Shown piece after piece: positions 18,724 through 27,494 of a stretch of DNA of 64,000 nt. The position numbers were made by a program, and so were the translations under genes. Positions within the stretch are counted from its first letter, which is position 1, and the number at the start of each line of letters is the position of its first letter. The stretch is from assembly GCF_900091445.1 (NCBI RefSeq), contig NZ_LT607733.1, positions 2,558,501 to 2,622,500 of the forward strand, read 5' to 3'. The notes beneath the pieces are model-generated. The model made no database searches. It was given only the letters and a program-made list of their open reading frames with translations, and was not told the origin of the DNA. Source of the DNA: Micromonospora echinofusca. GTDB taxonomy: Bacteria; Actinomycetota; Actinomycetes; Mycobacteriales; Micromonosporaceae.

Positions 18724-19887
18724 GTGACGACCACACCCGAGGCGGTCCGCAGGGCCCCGCGCAGCCGCCGGGCGGCCACCCCGCCCGACCCGGCCAAGCC
18801 GCTGCTGCCGGCCACCGAACCCGTCCGTCTGCTCGATCCGACCGGTACGCCGCTGCGCGCCCCCGCCGCCTACCCCGAGCCGCCCGTCGAGGCGCTCGTC
18901 GAGATGTACCGGCGGATGGTCGTCGGCCGCCGCTTCGACGTCCAGGCCACCGCGCTGACCAAGCAGGGCCGGCTGGCCGTCTACCCGTCCTCGCGCGGCC
19001 AGGAGGCCTGCCAGGTCGGCGCCGTCCTCGCCCTGCGCGAGTCGGACTGGGTCTTCCCGACCTACCGGGAGTCGATGGCTCTCGTCAGTCGGGGCATCGA
19101 CCCCGTCGAGGTGCTGACCCTGCTGCGCGGGGACTGGCACTGCGGGTACGACCCCGCCGAGCGGCGCACCGCCCCGCAGTGCACCCCGCTGGCCACGCAG
19201 TGCGTGCACGCCGCCGGCGTGGCCTACGGCGAGGCGTACCAGGGGCGCGACACCGTGGCGCTGGCGTTCATCGGCGACGGCGCCACCAGCGAGGGCGACT
19301 TCCACGAGGGCGTCAACTTCGCCGCCGTGTTCAAGGCCCCCGTCGTCTACTTCGTGCAGAACAACCGGTACGCGATCAGCGTCCCGCTGTCGCGGCAGAC
19401 CGCCGCCCCGTCGCTGGCGTACAAGGGCGTCGGTTACGGCGTGCCCAGCGAGCAGGTCGACGGCAACGACCCCGTGGCCGTGCTCGCGGTGCTCACCCGC
19501 GCGGTGGAGCACGCCCGCTCCGGCAAGGGCCCGTTCCTGGTCGAGGCGCACACCTACCGGATGGAGGCGCACACCAACGCCGACGACGCCACCCGCTACC
19601 GCGACGGCGCCGAGGTCGAGGCCTGGCGGGACCGGGACCCGGTGGTCCGGCTGGAGACGTACCTGCGCTCGCGCGGCGCCCTCGACGACGCCGCCGTCGC
19701 CGCGGTCGCCGAGGAGGCCGAGGCGTACGCCGCCGACCTGCGCACCCGGATGAACGCGCAGCCGACGGTCGACCCGATGAGCCTCTTCGACCACGTCTAC
19801 GCCGAGCCCACCCCACAACTGGTCGAGCAGCGCGAGCAGGTCCGCGCCGAGCTGGCCGCCGCCGCGGACGAGGAGGGTGAGCGCTGA
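18724..19887 (+). CDS. bkdA: branched-chain 2-oxoacid dehydrogenase E1 component, alpha subunit
   Basis: A 387-residue thiamine-diphosphate enzyme subunit. With the beta subunit it decarboxylates branched 2-oxoacids and passes the acyl group to lipoyl-E2. Motifs: MYRRMVVGRRFD, SSRGQEACQVGAVLAL, FPTYRESMAL, and the ThDP motif IGDGATSEGDFHEGVNFAAVFKAPVVYFVQNNRYAIS. The GTG start has AGGAGG upstream. The first about 40 residues are Pro/Arg-rich and not conserved. It overlaps the beta-subunit start by ATGA-type coupling. A pyruvate-type E1 is the main alternative, but the Lrp neighbour favours branched substrates. Confidence 0.88.
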   Translation: MTTTPEAVRRAPRSRRAATPPDPAKPLLPATEPVRLLDPTGTPLRAPAAYPEPPVEALVEMYRRMVVGRRFDVQATALTKQGRLAVYPSSRGQEACQVGAVLALRESDWVFPTYRESMALVSRGIDPVEVLTLLRGDWHCGYDPAERRTAPQCTPLATQCVHAAGVAYGEAYQGRDTVALAFIGDGATSEGDFHEGVNFAAVFKAPVVYFVQNNRYAISVPLSRQTAAPSLAYKGVGYGVPSEQVDGNDPVAVLAVLTRAVEHARSGKGPFLVEAHTYRMEAHTNADDATRYRDGAEVEAWRDRDPVVRLETYLRSRGALDDAAVAAVAEEAEAYAADLRTRMNAQPTVDPMSLFDHVYAEPTPQLVEQREQVRAELAAAADEEGER

Positions 19888-20903
19888 TGGCGACCCTGAC
19901 CATGGCGAAGGCGCTCAACGCCGCGCTCGCCGACGCGATGCTCGACGACGACCGGGTGGTCGTCTTCGGCGAGGACGTCGGGGCGCTCGGTGGCGTCTTC
20001 CGGATCACCGACGGCCTCCAGGCCCGCTTCGGCGACAAGCGTTGCTTCGACACCCCGCTCGCCGAGGCCGGCATCGTCGGCTTCGCCGTCGGCATGGCCA
20101 TGTCCGGGCTGCGCCCGGTGGTCGAGATGCAGTTCGACGCGTTCGCGTACCCGGCGTTCGAGCAGATCGCCTCGCACGTGGCGAAGCTGCGCAACCGCAC
20201 CCGGGGCGCGCTCAGCGTGCCGATCGTCATCCGGGTGCCGTACGCCGGCGGCATCGGCGGCGTCGAGCACCACTGCGACTCCAGCGAGGCCTACTACGCG
20301 CACACCCCGGGCCTGAAGGTCGTCACCCCGGCCACGGTCGAGGACGCGTACTCGCTGCTGCGCCAGGCGATCGACGATCCCGACCCGGTCGTGTTCATGG
20401 AGCCGAAGAAGCTCTACTTCTCCAGCGCCGAGGCGGAGCTCTCCACGACCACCGCGCCGATCGGCCGCGCGGTCGTGCGTCGCCCCGGCCGCGACGCGAC
20501 GCTCGTGGCGTACGGGCCGGCGGTGCCGGTCGCGCTGGAGGCCGCCGAGGCCGCCCGCGAGGAGGGCTGGGACCTGGAGGTCGTGGACGTGCGCAGCATC
20601 GTGCCGTTCGACGACGAGACCGTCACGGCCTCGGTCCGGCGCACCGGCCGGTGCGTGGTGATCCAGGAGGCGCAGGGCTTCGCGGGGGTCGGCGCCGAGA
20701 TCGCCGCCCGCGTGCAGGAGCGCTGCTTCCACGCCCTGCACGCCCCCGTGCTGCGGGTGTCCGGGCTGGACATCCCGTACCCGGCGCCGATGCTGGAGCA
20801 CACCCACCTGCCGTCGGTGGACCGGGTCCTCGACACGGTGGCCCGGCTCCAGTGGGACGACCAGCCCGACGGGCGCTGGCTGAGCCGGGGGAGCGCGGCG
20901 TGA
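19887..20903 (+). CDS. bkdB: branched-chain 2-oxoacid dehydrogenase E1 component, beta subunit
   Basis: A 338-residue E1 beta subunit. It starts LTMAKALNAALADAMLDDDRVVVFGEDVGALGGVFRITDGLQARFG and contains FDTPLAEAGIVGFAVGMAMSGLRPVVEMQFDAFAYPAFEQI, which carry the ThDP-contacting glutamate and the E1beta pyrimidine-binding region. It ends with the transketolase C-terminal domain (EGWDLEVVDVRSIVPFDDETV). Coupled at both ends: its ATG overlaps the alpha stop, and its TGA overlaps the GTG of the E2 gene. Confidence 0.92.
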   Translation: MATLTMAKALNAALADAMLDDDRVVVFGEDVGALGGVFRITDGLQARFGDKRCFDTPLAEAGIVGFAVGMAMSGLRPVVEMQFDAFAYPAFEQIASHVAKLRNRTRGALSVPIVIRVPYAGGIGGVEHHCDSSEAYYAHTPGLKVVTPATVEDAYSLLRQAIDDPDPVVFMEPKKLYFSSAEAELSTTTAPIGRAVVRRPGRDATLVAYGPAVPVALEAAEAAREEGWDLEVVDVRSIVPFDDETVTASVRRTGRCVVIQEAQGFAGVGAEIAARVQERCFHALHAPVLRVSGLDIPYPAPMLEHTHLPSVDRVLDTVARLQWDDQPDGRWLSRGSAA

Positions 20904-22276
20904 CCACCGTGGATGGTACGCAGGTCTTCCTCCTGCCCGACCTGGGCGAGGGGCTGAGCGAGGCCGAGATCGTCGAGTGGCGGGTCGCCGTGGGTGACGT
21001 GGTCACGGTGGACCAGAGCGTCGTCGAGGTGGAGACCGCCAAGGCGGTCGTCGACGTGCCCTGCCCGTACGCCGGGCGGGTCGTGGCGCTGCACGGCGCG
21101 GCGGGCGAGACCCGCCCGGTCGGCCAGCCGCTGATCACCATCGCGCCCCTCGACGGCGACGGCGGGGCCGGCGACGAGCCCGCCGGGCACGCCACCTACC
21201 GCGAGGAGGAACGGGCCGGTTCCGGCAACGTCCTCATCGGCTACGGCACCGGCCACGGCGGCGCGGGGCGGCGGCGTCGGCGCCCCCGTCTCGTGGCCGC
21301 GCCCGATCCCACCCCCGCCGCGTCGGCGGCGCCCGCCCCGGTCGAGCGCCCGGCCGCCCTTGCCGACCGTCCGGACGCCGCGTCGGCGCCCCTGGTCATC
21401 TCGCCGATCGTGCGCCGGCTGGCCCGCGAGCACGGCCTCGACCTGGCCGCCCTGCGCGGCACCGGCCCCGGCGGCGTGGTGCGCCGGGCGGACGTGGAGG
21501 CCGCCGTCGCCGAGGCGGCCACGCCCGCCGCCCGGCTCGCCGCGGTGCCGGACGAGCCCGCCCCGTCGGCCGTCCCCGGCGCGGAGGACCTCGTCGTCCC
21601 GCTGACCGGCATCCGCAAGGTGATCGCCGACAAGCTCTCCCGCAGCCGGCGGGAGATCCCCGAGGTGACCATCTGGGTGGACGTGGACGCCACCGGGCTG
21701 CTGGAGACCCGCGTGGCGATCAACGCGGCGACCCCGGACGCGCCGGTGAGCATCCTGGCCCTGCTGGCCCGGATCTGCCTGTCCGGGCTGCGCCGGTACC
21801 CGCAGCTCAACGCCCGGGTCGACACCGAGGGCCAGCGGATCGTCCAGTCCGCCGGGGTGCACCTGGGCATCGCCGCCCAGACCGACCGGGGGCTGGTCGT
21901 GCCGGTGCTGCGGGACGCGCAGCGGCTCACCACCGCCGAGCTGGCCGCCGAGCTGACCGCGACCACCACGGCCGCCCGGGCCGGCACGCTGCCCCCGGCC
22001 CGGCTGACCGGTGGCACGTTCACGCTCAACAACTACGGCGTCTTCGGCGTCGACGGCTCCACCCCGATCATCAACCACCCGGAGGCGGCGCTGCTCGGGG
22101 TGGGCCGGATCGTGGACAAGCCCTGGGTGGTGGACGGGCAGCTCGCGGTGCGCAAGGTGACGCAGCTCAGCCTGACCTTCGACCACCGGGTCTGCGACGG
22201 CGGGGTGGCCGGCGGCTTCCTGCGGCACGTCGCCGACTGCGTCGAGCGGCCGGCGGTGCTGATCGCCAACGTCTGA
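20900..22276 (+). CDS. bkdC: dihydrolipoamide acyltransferase (E2) of the branched-chain complex
   Basis: A 458-residue E2. Residues 8-80 form one lipoyl domain with the lipoylated Lys48 in ETAKAVVDVP. A Pro/Ala linker follows. The E1/E3-binding domain is SPIVRRLAREHGLDLAALRGTGPGGVVRRADV. The C-terminal acyltransferase domain has the catalytic FDHRVCDGG with His429 and Asp433. GTG at 20900 overlaps the E1 beta stop by 4 nt. Last gene of the operon; E3 (lipoamide dehydrogenase) is not in the window and must be supplied from elsewhere. Confidence 0.92.
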   Translation: MTTVDGTQVFLLPDLGEGLSEAEIVEWRVAVGDVVTVDQSVVEVETAKAVVDVPCPYAGRVVALHGAAGETRPVGQPLITIAPLDGDGGAGDEPAGHATYREEERAGSGNVLIGYGTGHGGAGRRRRRPRLVAAPDPTPAASAAPAPVERPAALADRPDAASAPLVISPIVRRLAREHGLDLAALRGTGPGGVVRRADVEAAVAEAATPAARLAAVPDEPAPSAVPGAEDLVVPLTGIRKVIADKLSRSRREIPEVTIWVDVDATGLLETRVAINAATPDAPVSILALLARICLSGLRRYPQLNARVDTEGQRIVQSAGVHLGIAAQTDRGLVVPVLRDAQRLTTAELAAELTATTTAARAGTLPPARLTGGTFTLNNYGVFGVDGSTPIINHPEAALLGVGRIVDKPWVVDGQLAVRKVTQLSLTFDHRVCDGGVAGGFLRHVADCVERPAVLIANV

Positions 22277-22285
22277 CCCGCGTCC

Positions 22286-22332
22286 GCGACGGCCCCGGCT
22301 CTCCGCCTCCCGGCGGGTGCCGGGGCCGTCGC
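22286..22332 (+). terminator. terminator of the bkd operon
   Basis: GCGACGGCCCCGGC and GCCGGGGCCGTCGC form a 14-bp perfect stem around a 19-nt loop, 10 nt after the E2 stop. Confidence 0.75.
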
Positions 22333-22403
22333 CGTGCCGGGCCGCGTTTTTCCGCGGGCGCGCCGGGAATGCGGGCGGGGCAGTCCCGCCGAGGGGAGGA
22401 CGA

Positions 22404-24083
22404 GTGGCGTACCCGGACATGCCCTCCGCCGCAGGCGTGCGGCGTCACGCGGTGGCCGGCGCCCCGCTGCTCTGCGACGCCCGGGAGCACGGCCTGGTCG
22501 GCGACGGGGCCGCCAACGACCAGCCGGCGCTCGCCGCGCTGGTGGACCGGCTCGGCGACGCGTACGCCGCCGACGGCCGGGCGAGGATCATCTACTGCCC
22601 GCCCGGGGTCTACTCGATGCGGGACTCGGGCACCGTGTGGCGTACCGGGGTGTCGCTGGTCGGCGCCGGCCCGGGGGCGACCCGCTTCGTGCTCAGCAAC
22701 GCCGGCAACCGGGCCGACCCGTCGCCGCTGGCGTTCTACACCACCCTCCAGCACGGCGCCGACCGGGACCGGCACCTGGCCGACTGCACCTTCGCCGACT
22801 TCGAGATCGACGGCTCGGGAGTGGCGTCGGCGGACTACAACCCGCTGGCCAAGGGGCTCGGGTTGCAGTACGTCGTACGGGGCGTCTTCCGTAACCTGTA
22901 CATCCACCACACCGCCGCCACCGGCCTGGGCTGCGACTTCCTCCAGGACTGCCTGATCGACGGGGTGCTGGTGGTGGGCTGCGGGCGGCTGGACAACGGC
23001 ACCGAGATGGGTGGCGCGGGCATCGGCGTCGGCATCGGCGGCTGGGGCAGCGTGGAGCGGTTCAACATCGTCAACTGCAGCGCGGTCGCCAACGCCACCA
23101 ACGGCATCTTCCTGGAGTTGCAGGAGGTGGGCCAGCTGCGCCCACGGGGAGTGCGGATCATCGGCTGCCACACCCAGGGCAACCGCTTCGGCATCTCCGA
23201 CTGGGGCGCGAACGGCCTGATCGTCTCCGCCTGCACGATGACCGGCAACCTGGAGGCCGGCTTCCACGTCTCGGCGAAGGGCACCACGCACACCGCCGGG
23301 CGGGGCGGCATCCTCACCGACTGCGTGATCGACGGCAACCTGCGCGACGGGGTCAGCATCGGCAACACCCCGGGCCCGTACACGATCCGCGGCAACCGGA
23401 TCAGCGGCAACGGCCGGTACGGCTACCACCAGCGCGACCTCGGCGGCTGCGAGGAGGCCGTAGCCGAGGAGATCGTCATCGAGAGCAACGACTTCTACGG
23501 CAACAGCGCCGACGCCATCCGCATCGACCGGCCGATCCGCGACGCCATCGTGGTCGGCAACCGGATCCGGAACAACGGGCGGCAGTGGGCGCCGGCCATG
23601 AGCGGGCACGGCGACTCGGTGCGGTACACCGAGAAGTCGGTGGTGGACCGGCGGGCGACGTGGCCGAACGACGGCCACCGGGGCAAGGTGGTGCACGTCG
23701 GCGAGCGGATCGCCGTGGTGGCGGCCAACGACGACACCGAGCTCACGCTCGCGCCGATCCGGCCGGACTCGCCGAGCGGGTGGAGCGGGGCCACCCCGGC
23801 GCCGGGCACGCCGTACGAGCTGCCCGGGGGACCGCCGGTGCGGGCGGGCATCGCGATCAACGCGGCCGTCGACTCGGCCACCATCCGGGGAAACCGGATC
23901 TGGGACAACAAGCAGCCGAGCACCCAGAACCACGGACTGTGGATCACCGCGCAGGGCAGCTGCGTGGACTGCCGCGTCGAGGACAACGACCTCGCCGGCA
24001 ATGCCGACTCGGCGATCCGGATGGACACCCCGCCAGTGGGCGGCCGGTGGGAACGCAACCACGGCGACGACGACTGGACGTGA
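22404..24083 (+). CDS. right-handed parallel beta-helix protein (pectate-lyase-like fold)
   Basis: A 559-residue protein. The N-terminal block DAREHGLVGDGAANDQPALAALVDRL...RIIYCPPGVYSMRDSG is the usual entry of pectin-lyase-like/GH55-type beta-helices. Repeated PbH1-type rungs with N/G turns follow (NCSAVANATNGIFLEL, GCHTQGNRFGISDWG, DCVIDGNLRDGVSIGN, GNRISGNGRYGYHQ, SNDFYGNSADAIRI, GNRIRNNGRQ, GNRIWDNKQ, DNDLAGNADSAIRM). No signal peptide is seen, so it is either cytoplasmic or exported another way. Substrate unknown. The GTG start has GAGGGGAGGA just upstream. Single-gene unit. Confidence 0.8.
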   Translation: MAYPDMPSAAGVRRHAVAGAPLLCDAREHGLVGDGAANDQPALAALVDRLGDAYAADGRARIIYCPPGVYSMRDSGTVWRTGVSLVGAGPGATRFVLSNAGNRADPSPLAFYTTLQHGADRDRHLADCTFADFEIDGSGVASADYNPLAKGLGLQYVVRGVFRNLYIHHTAATGLGCDFLQDCLIDGVLVVGCGRLDNGTEMGGAGIGVGIGGWGSVERFNIVNCSAVANATNGIFLELQEVGQLRPRGVRIIGCHTQGNRFGISDWGANGLIVSACTMTGNLEAGFHVSAKGTTHTAGRGGILTDCVIDGNLRDGVSIGNTPGPYTIRGNRISGNGRYGYHQRDLGGCEEAVAEEIVIESNDFYGNSADAIRIDRPIRDAIVVGNRIRNNGRQWAPAMSGHGDSVRYTEKSVVDRRATWPNDGHRGKVVHVGERIAVVAANDDTELTLAPIRPDSPSGWSGATPAPGTPYELPGGPPVRAGIAINAAVDSATIRGNRIWDNKQPSTQNHGLWITAQGSCVDCRVEDNDLAGNADSAIRMDTPPVGGRWERNHGDDDWT

Positions 24084-24338
24084 ACCGCCGACGGCGCCGG
24101 AACGTGAGCACCGCCGCCGGCGCGGCGCAGGCGGGACGGACGGGCACCAGGGGGCCGGCGACCGGCGGGGGCGGACGATTGCGGACGGATCCGGAAGCAG
24201 GCGCGAGCGGCCCCATTCCGTGCAGGGCGGGAAATGCTTCCCGAAATTGCTTCTCCATTTCCGTCGAAATTGCGCACCGATGCGACGGGGCGTGGAGAGA
24301 ATGTGGCTGAGGGACACCAATTAACGGGGGGACGCATC
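24084..24338 (+). other. intergenic leader upstream of the L,D-transpeptidase gene
   Basis: No gene seen. The second half is clearly richer in A/T than its surroundings (GGAAATGCTTCCCGAAATTG near 24228), as expected of a promoter region, but I cannot place reliable -35/-10 boxes. Confidence 0.3.
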
Positions 24339-25607
24339 ATGGAGTTGAGGCGGCGACTGGCGGTGCTGGCCGTGACGATCGCGGCCGCGCCGTTGGCCCT
24401 CGGCGGGTGCACCGCCGACCGCGAACCGGGCGCCCGGCCGGCCGAGGGACGGGCCGCGGCGGCACCGGAGTTGACCGTGACGCCCGCCGACCGCGCCCGG
24501 GAGGTGCCGATCACCGCCGAGGTGGGAACCGCGGTCAGGAACGGCAAGGTCACCGCCGTCCGGATCACCGACGACAAGGGCGCTCGGGTCGAGGCGGAGC
24601 CCCGGGAGGACGGCTCGGGGTGGGTGCCGAAGGCGCCGTTGCAGCCGAAGCGCACCTACACCGCGGAGGTGACCGCCACGGGCGACTCGGGAACGACGAC
24701 CACCCGGAAGACCACCTTCACCACGATGCCGAAATCGACGAAGCCGCAAATCACCAGCACGCTGTACTTCGCCGGTAATCGGACGTACGGCACCGCCATG
24801 CCGGTGACCGTGGCGTTCGACCCGCCCATTCCGAAAGAGGCCAGGGCCGACGTGCAGCGCCGATTGTTCGTGAAGACGGATCCGCCGCAGCCGGGCGCCT
24901 GGTCGTGGGTGTCCGACGGCAGCCAGGCCTATTACCGGGCCCCCGATTACTGGCGGCCAGGAACCAGCATCAGCGTCCGCGCCGGGCTGGAGGGCCTGCC
25001 GATCGGCAAGGAGCGGGTCGGCGACTCCGACCGCACCGCCACCTCGAAGATCGGACGGCAGGTAGCCCTGGAGATCGACAACGCGACCAAGCAGATGTCG
25101 GTGCTGCGGGACGGCAAGGTGGTCCGCAAGATCCCCGTCAGCATGGGCAAGCCGAGCACGCCGACGTCCAGCGGCAAGATGGTGATCATGGAGAAGCACG
25201 AGTTCACGACGTTCGACACCCGGGGTTCGGCCGACCCTTACGTGGTCGACGTCGAGGACGCCCAGCGGCTCACCTGGGGCGGCGAGTTCATCCACGCCGC
25301 GCCCTGGTCGGTGGGGGACCAGGGCAGCACCAACGTCTCGCACGGCTGCACCAACGTGTCCAACGAGGCCGCGGACTGGCTGATGGGCGTCACGCAGGTC
25401 GGCGACCTGGTCACCATCAAGGGCACCGAGGTCGAGTTGAACGAGGGCAACGGCTGGACGGCCTGGAACGTCAGCTGGGACGAGTTCGTCAAGGGCAGCG
25501 CCCTGCCCGTCCCGGCCGGGCTGCGGCCGTCCCCGTCGGCCGCGCCGCACCCGGGCGCGGTGGCCGGGGGCTCGCCGGCGCCGGCACCGTCCGTGCGCGG
25601 CGGCTGA
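24339..25607 (+). CDS. L,D-transpeptidase lipoprotein (YkuD domain with Ig-like domains)
   Basis: A 422-residue cell-wall enzyme that would form 3-3 cross-links in peptidoglycan. Signal peptide with lipobox LALGGC, so Cys24 is the lipidated residue. Two Ig-like domains follow (LTVTPADRAREVPITAEVGT...; TLYFAGNRTYGTAMPVTVAFD...), as in mycobacterial LdtA/B types. The catalytic YkuD domain runs from about 250 to 370 with IHAAPWSVGDQGSTNVSHGCTNVS; Cys337 in HGCTN is the nucleophile. A Pro/Ala-rich tail ends the protein. The ATG start has GGGGGGA upstream. It acts outside the membrane. Confidence 0.93.
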   Translation: MELRRRLAVLAVTIAAAPLALGGCTADREPGARPAEGRAAAAPELTVTPADRAREVPITAEVGTAVRNGKVTAVRITDDKGARVEAEPREDGSGWVPKAPLQPKRTYTAEVTATGDSGTTTTRKTTFTTMPKSTKPQITSTLYFAGNRTYGTAMPVTVAFDPPIPKEARADVQRRLFVKTDPPQPGAWSWVSDGSQAYYRAPDYWRPGTSISVRAGLEGLPIGKERVGDSDRTATSKIGRQVALEIDNATKQMSVLRDGKVVRKIPVSMGKPSTPTSSGKMVIMEKHEFTTFDTRGSADPYVVDVEDAQRLTWGGEFIHAAPWSVGDQGSTNVSHGCTNVSNEAADWLMGVTQVGDLVTIKGTEVELNEGNGWTAWNVSWDEFVKGSALPVPAGLRPSPSAAPHPGAVAGGSPAPAPSVRGG

Positions 25608-25618
25608 TCCGACCGTAC

Positions 25619-25670
25619 GCACACCCGCCGGACCGGCCCGCCGCCACGCGGGCCGGTCCGGCGGGTGTGC
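25619..25670. terminator. bidirectional terminator with a 23-bp stem
   Basis: A perfect 23-bp inverted repeat (left arm starts GCACACCCGCCGG, right arm ends CCGGCGGGTGTGC) with the 6-nt loop CGCCAC, exactly between two convergent genes. Confidence 0.85.
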
Positions 25671-25685
25671 CGGTCGTCGCGCGGC

Positions 25686-26705
25686 TCAGCCCAGCGGCAC
25701 CCGGGCCACCCCGGGACCCGTGAGGCTGCCCAGCCACAGGTGCCCGCCGTGCTGACGGACGCCGGTGATCATGTCGTACGTCCCGCGCGGACCGTGCAGG
25801 GTGCGCAGCACCCGCCCCTCGCCGTCGACCTGGGCCACCAGGCCGTAGCGCAGCGGCTTCGGCTGCACCGCCGCCGGCAGCACCGCCACCAGCTGCCGCA
25901 GCCGGGGGTGGGGCAGCAGCCGCTCGACCACCGGCACCCGGGGGCTGGGCAGCGCGATCCAGTACGTCCCGTCGCCCACCGGGGTGAGGTTGTCCGGGTA
26001 CGCCGGCAGGTCGGCCAGGACGGTGACCGCGCCGTCGGCCAGGGCGACCCGCACCAGCCGGTGGGTGGCGGTCTCGACCAGCATCAGCGCCGACTCGTCC
26101 GGGGTGAGCGCGAGCCCGTTGGGGAAGTGGAACCCGGCGCGGACGACGTCGGTGCGTCCGCTGCGCGGGTCGTACGCCAGCACCCGCCCGTTGGGCCGAT
26201 GCTCCAGCAGGTCCCGCTTCCAGTGTGAGAGCGGGAAGCGGTCGGAGGAGTCGGTGAAGTAGACCGTGCCGTCGCGGGCGACCGTGGCGTTGTCGGCGAG
26301 GTGCGCCCTCGCCCCGAGCCCGCCCAGCTCGCGTACCGCCCCGTCACCGGTCACCCGCAGCAACCCCCGGTACGCGTCGCAGACCACGAGGCTGCCGTCG
26401 CGCGGGTCGACCTCCACGCCCAGCGGTCGGCCTCCGGTGTCGGCGAGCGGCCGGGGGAGGGTGCCGGGCGGCGCGTCCACCGGCCACCACCAGAGCCGGC
26501 CGTCCTCCGATCCGCTGACGACCCGGCCGGACGGGTCGACGACCACGTCCTCCGGGCCGGACACGCCGGCCGGCAGGGGCAGCAGCTCGACGGCGTCGAG
26601 CCGGCGGTCGGCGGGCGCCCACGGACCGTCGAGCGGCGGCGGCACGGTGGCGGGCTCGCGGACGGGTCGGATCAGTCGGGGCGCACGGGGGCGGGGAGGG
26701 ACCAT
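25686..26705 (-). CDS. SMP-30/gluconolactonase-like beta-propeller (strictosidine-synthase-like)
   Basis: A 339-residue six-bladed propeller protein. Recognisable blocks: GPEDVVVDPSGRVVSGSEDGRLWWW, RPLGVEVDPRDGSLVVCDAYRGLLRV, LADNATVARDGTVYFTDSSDRFPLSHW, GFHFPNGLALTPDESALMLVET and YPDNLTPVGDGTYWIALPSPR. These fit the strictosidine synthase-like branch of calcium-dependent hydrolases; the bacterial substrate is unknown. No signal peptide is seen. ATG at 26705 is the first sensible start although no clear Shine-Dalgarno precedes it. Confidence 0.83.
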   Translation of the reverse strand: MVPPRPRAPRLIRPVREPATVPPPLDGPWAPADRRLDAVELLPLPAGVSGPEDVVVDPSGRVVSGSEDGRLWWWPVDAPPGTLPRPLADTGGRPLGVEVDPRDGSLVVCDAYRGLLRVTGDGAVRELGGLGARAHLADNATVARDGTVYFTDSSDRFPLSHWKRDLLEHRPNGRVLAYDPRSGRTDVVRAGFHFPNGLALTPDESALMLVETATHRLVRVALADGAVTVLADLPAYPDNLTPVGDGTYWIALPSPRVPVVERLLPHPRLRQLVAVLPAAVQPKPLRYGLVAQVDGEGRVLRTLHGPRGTYDMITGVRQHGGHLWLGSLTGPGVARVPLG

Positions 26706-26759
26706 GAGCCCATTCTCGCCCGCCGATGTCGCAGCCCACAGGCCCTGCGGGTGTCCTCC

Positions 26760-26819
26760 CTGAGGAGGATCCGGGAGTCTCCGGGTAGACCCTGGGCGTA
26801 CCCGGATCCGGTCCCTCAG
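26760..26819. repeat. 60-bp inverted repeat in a divergent promoter region
   Basis: CTGAGG-A-GGATCCGGG on the left and CCCGGATCC-GGT-CCTCAG on the right form paired arms of 9 and 6 bp separated by a 25-nt centre. It lies between the divergent SMP-30-like and STAS genes. It could be a large hairpin or a two-site operator. Confidence 0.5.
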
Positions 26820-26859
26820 CAGGGCGGAAATGTCGGTGGCGGGGGATAGGTTCGTCGGT

Positions 26860-27210
26860 ATGCGACAGCGCGACGACCGGCTCCACATGGAGATCACCGT
26901 GGCCGACCACGAGGTGGAGGTGCGGGCGACCGGCGAGGTCGACATCGCCACGGTCGCCGCCTTCCGCTCCGCGCTCTGGGACGCCCCGCCCCGGCCCGTG
27001 CTCCGGCTGGACCTCTCGGGCGTTGGCTTGCTCTCCGCCACCGGGGTGCGGGCGCTGGTCGCCGCGCACCTGCGCGTCCGCGCCCGGGGCGGGGAGCTGG
27101 TGCTGCTCCGTCCCGACCCGGTCGTCGAGCGGGTGCTGCGGGCCACCGGCCTGCACCGGGTCATCCCGATCGTGGATCCGTGCGCCGACCGGGAGCTGGT
27201 GCCCTGCTGA
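26860..27210 (+). CDS. STAS domain protein (anti-sigma factor antagonist-like)
   Basis: A 116-residue single STAS domain: ITVADHEVEVRATGEVDIATVAAFRSAL, then LRLDLSGVGLLSATGVRALVAAHLRVRARGGELVLLRP and VLRATGLHRVIPI. The serine phosphorylated in typical antagonists (DLSGVxFxDSxGL) is replaced by LLSATG, so Ser or Thr may still serve. It would bind an anti-sigma kinase; no partner gene is adjacent. ATG at 26860; an earlier start at 26830 is possible. GATAGG at 26845-26850 is a candidate -10 box. Confidence 0.85.
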   Translation: MRQRDDRLHMEITVADHEVEVRATGEVDIATVAAFRSALWDAPPRPVLRLDLSGVGLLSATGVRALVAAHLRVRARGGELVLLRPDPVVERVLRATGLHRVIPIVDPCADRELVPC

Positions 27211-27248
27211 CCGAGGGTGCCGCCGGTGCACCTTCCCGGCCGCGAGAC

Positions 27249-27324
27249 CTGCGGCGCCCGGGGCCCGGGCGCCGCAGCGTGCGGGTCGGTGCCGACGGCG
27301 TCTGACGCCGCCCGCACCGACCCG
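27249..27324 (+). terminator. two consecutive hairpins after the STAS gene
   Basis: First hairpin at 27249-27277: CTGCGGCGCCCGGG and its exact complement around a single G. Second at 27282-27324: CGGGTCGGTGC with GCACCGACCCG, and an inner GGCGT/ACGCC pair. The remainder of the stretch to 27494 shows no gene. Confidence 0.6.
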
Positions 27325-27494
27325 TGGTTCGCCGTCCACACCGACCGGCCGTACGTCGTTTGCACCGGCCGGCCGTTCGCAGGCGGCACCGGCGCCGGTG
27401 GTCGGGCGATGGCCCGCTGCGGTGACCGGCCCGCCGCCGTGCGGTCGGCCGCGCGCTTGGCGTCCGGCCGTCCGCTCGGTGGATCGACTCGCGC

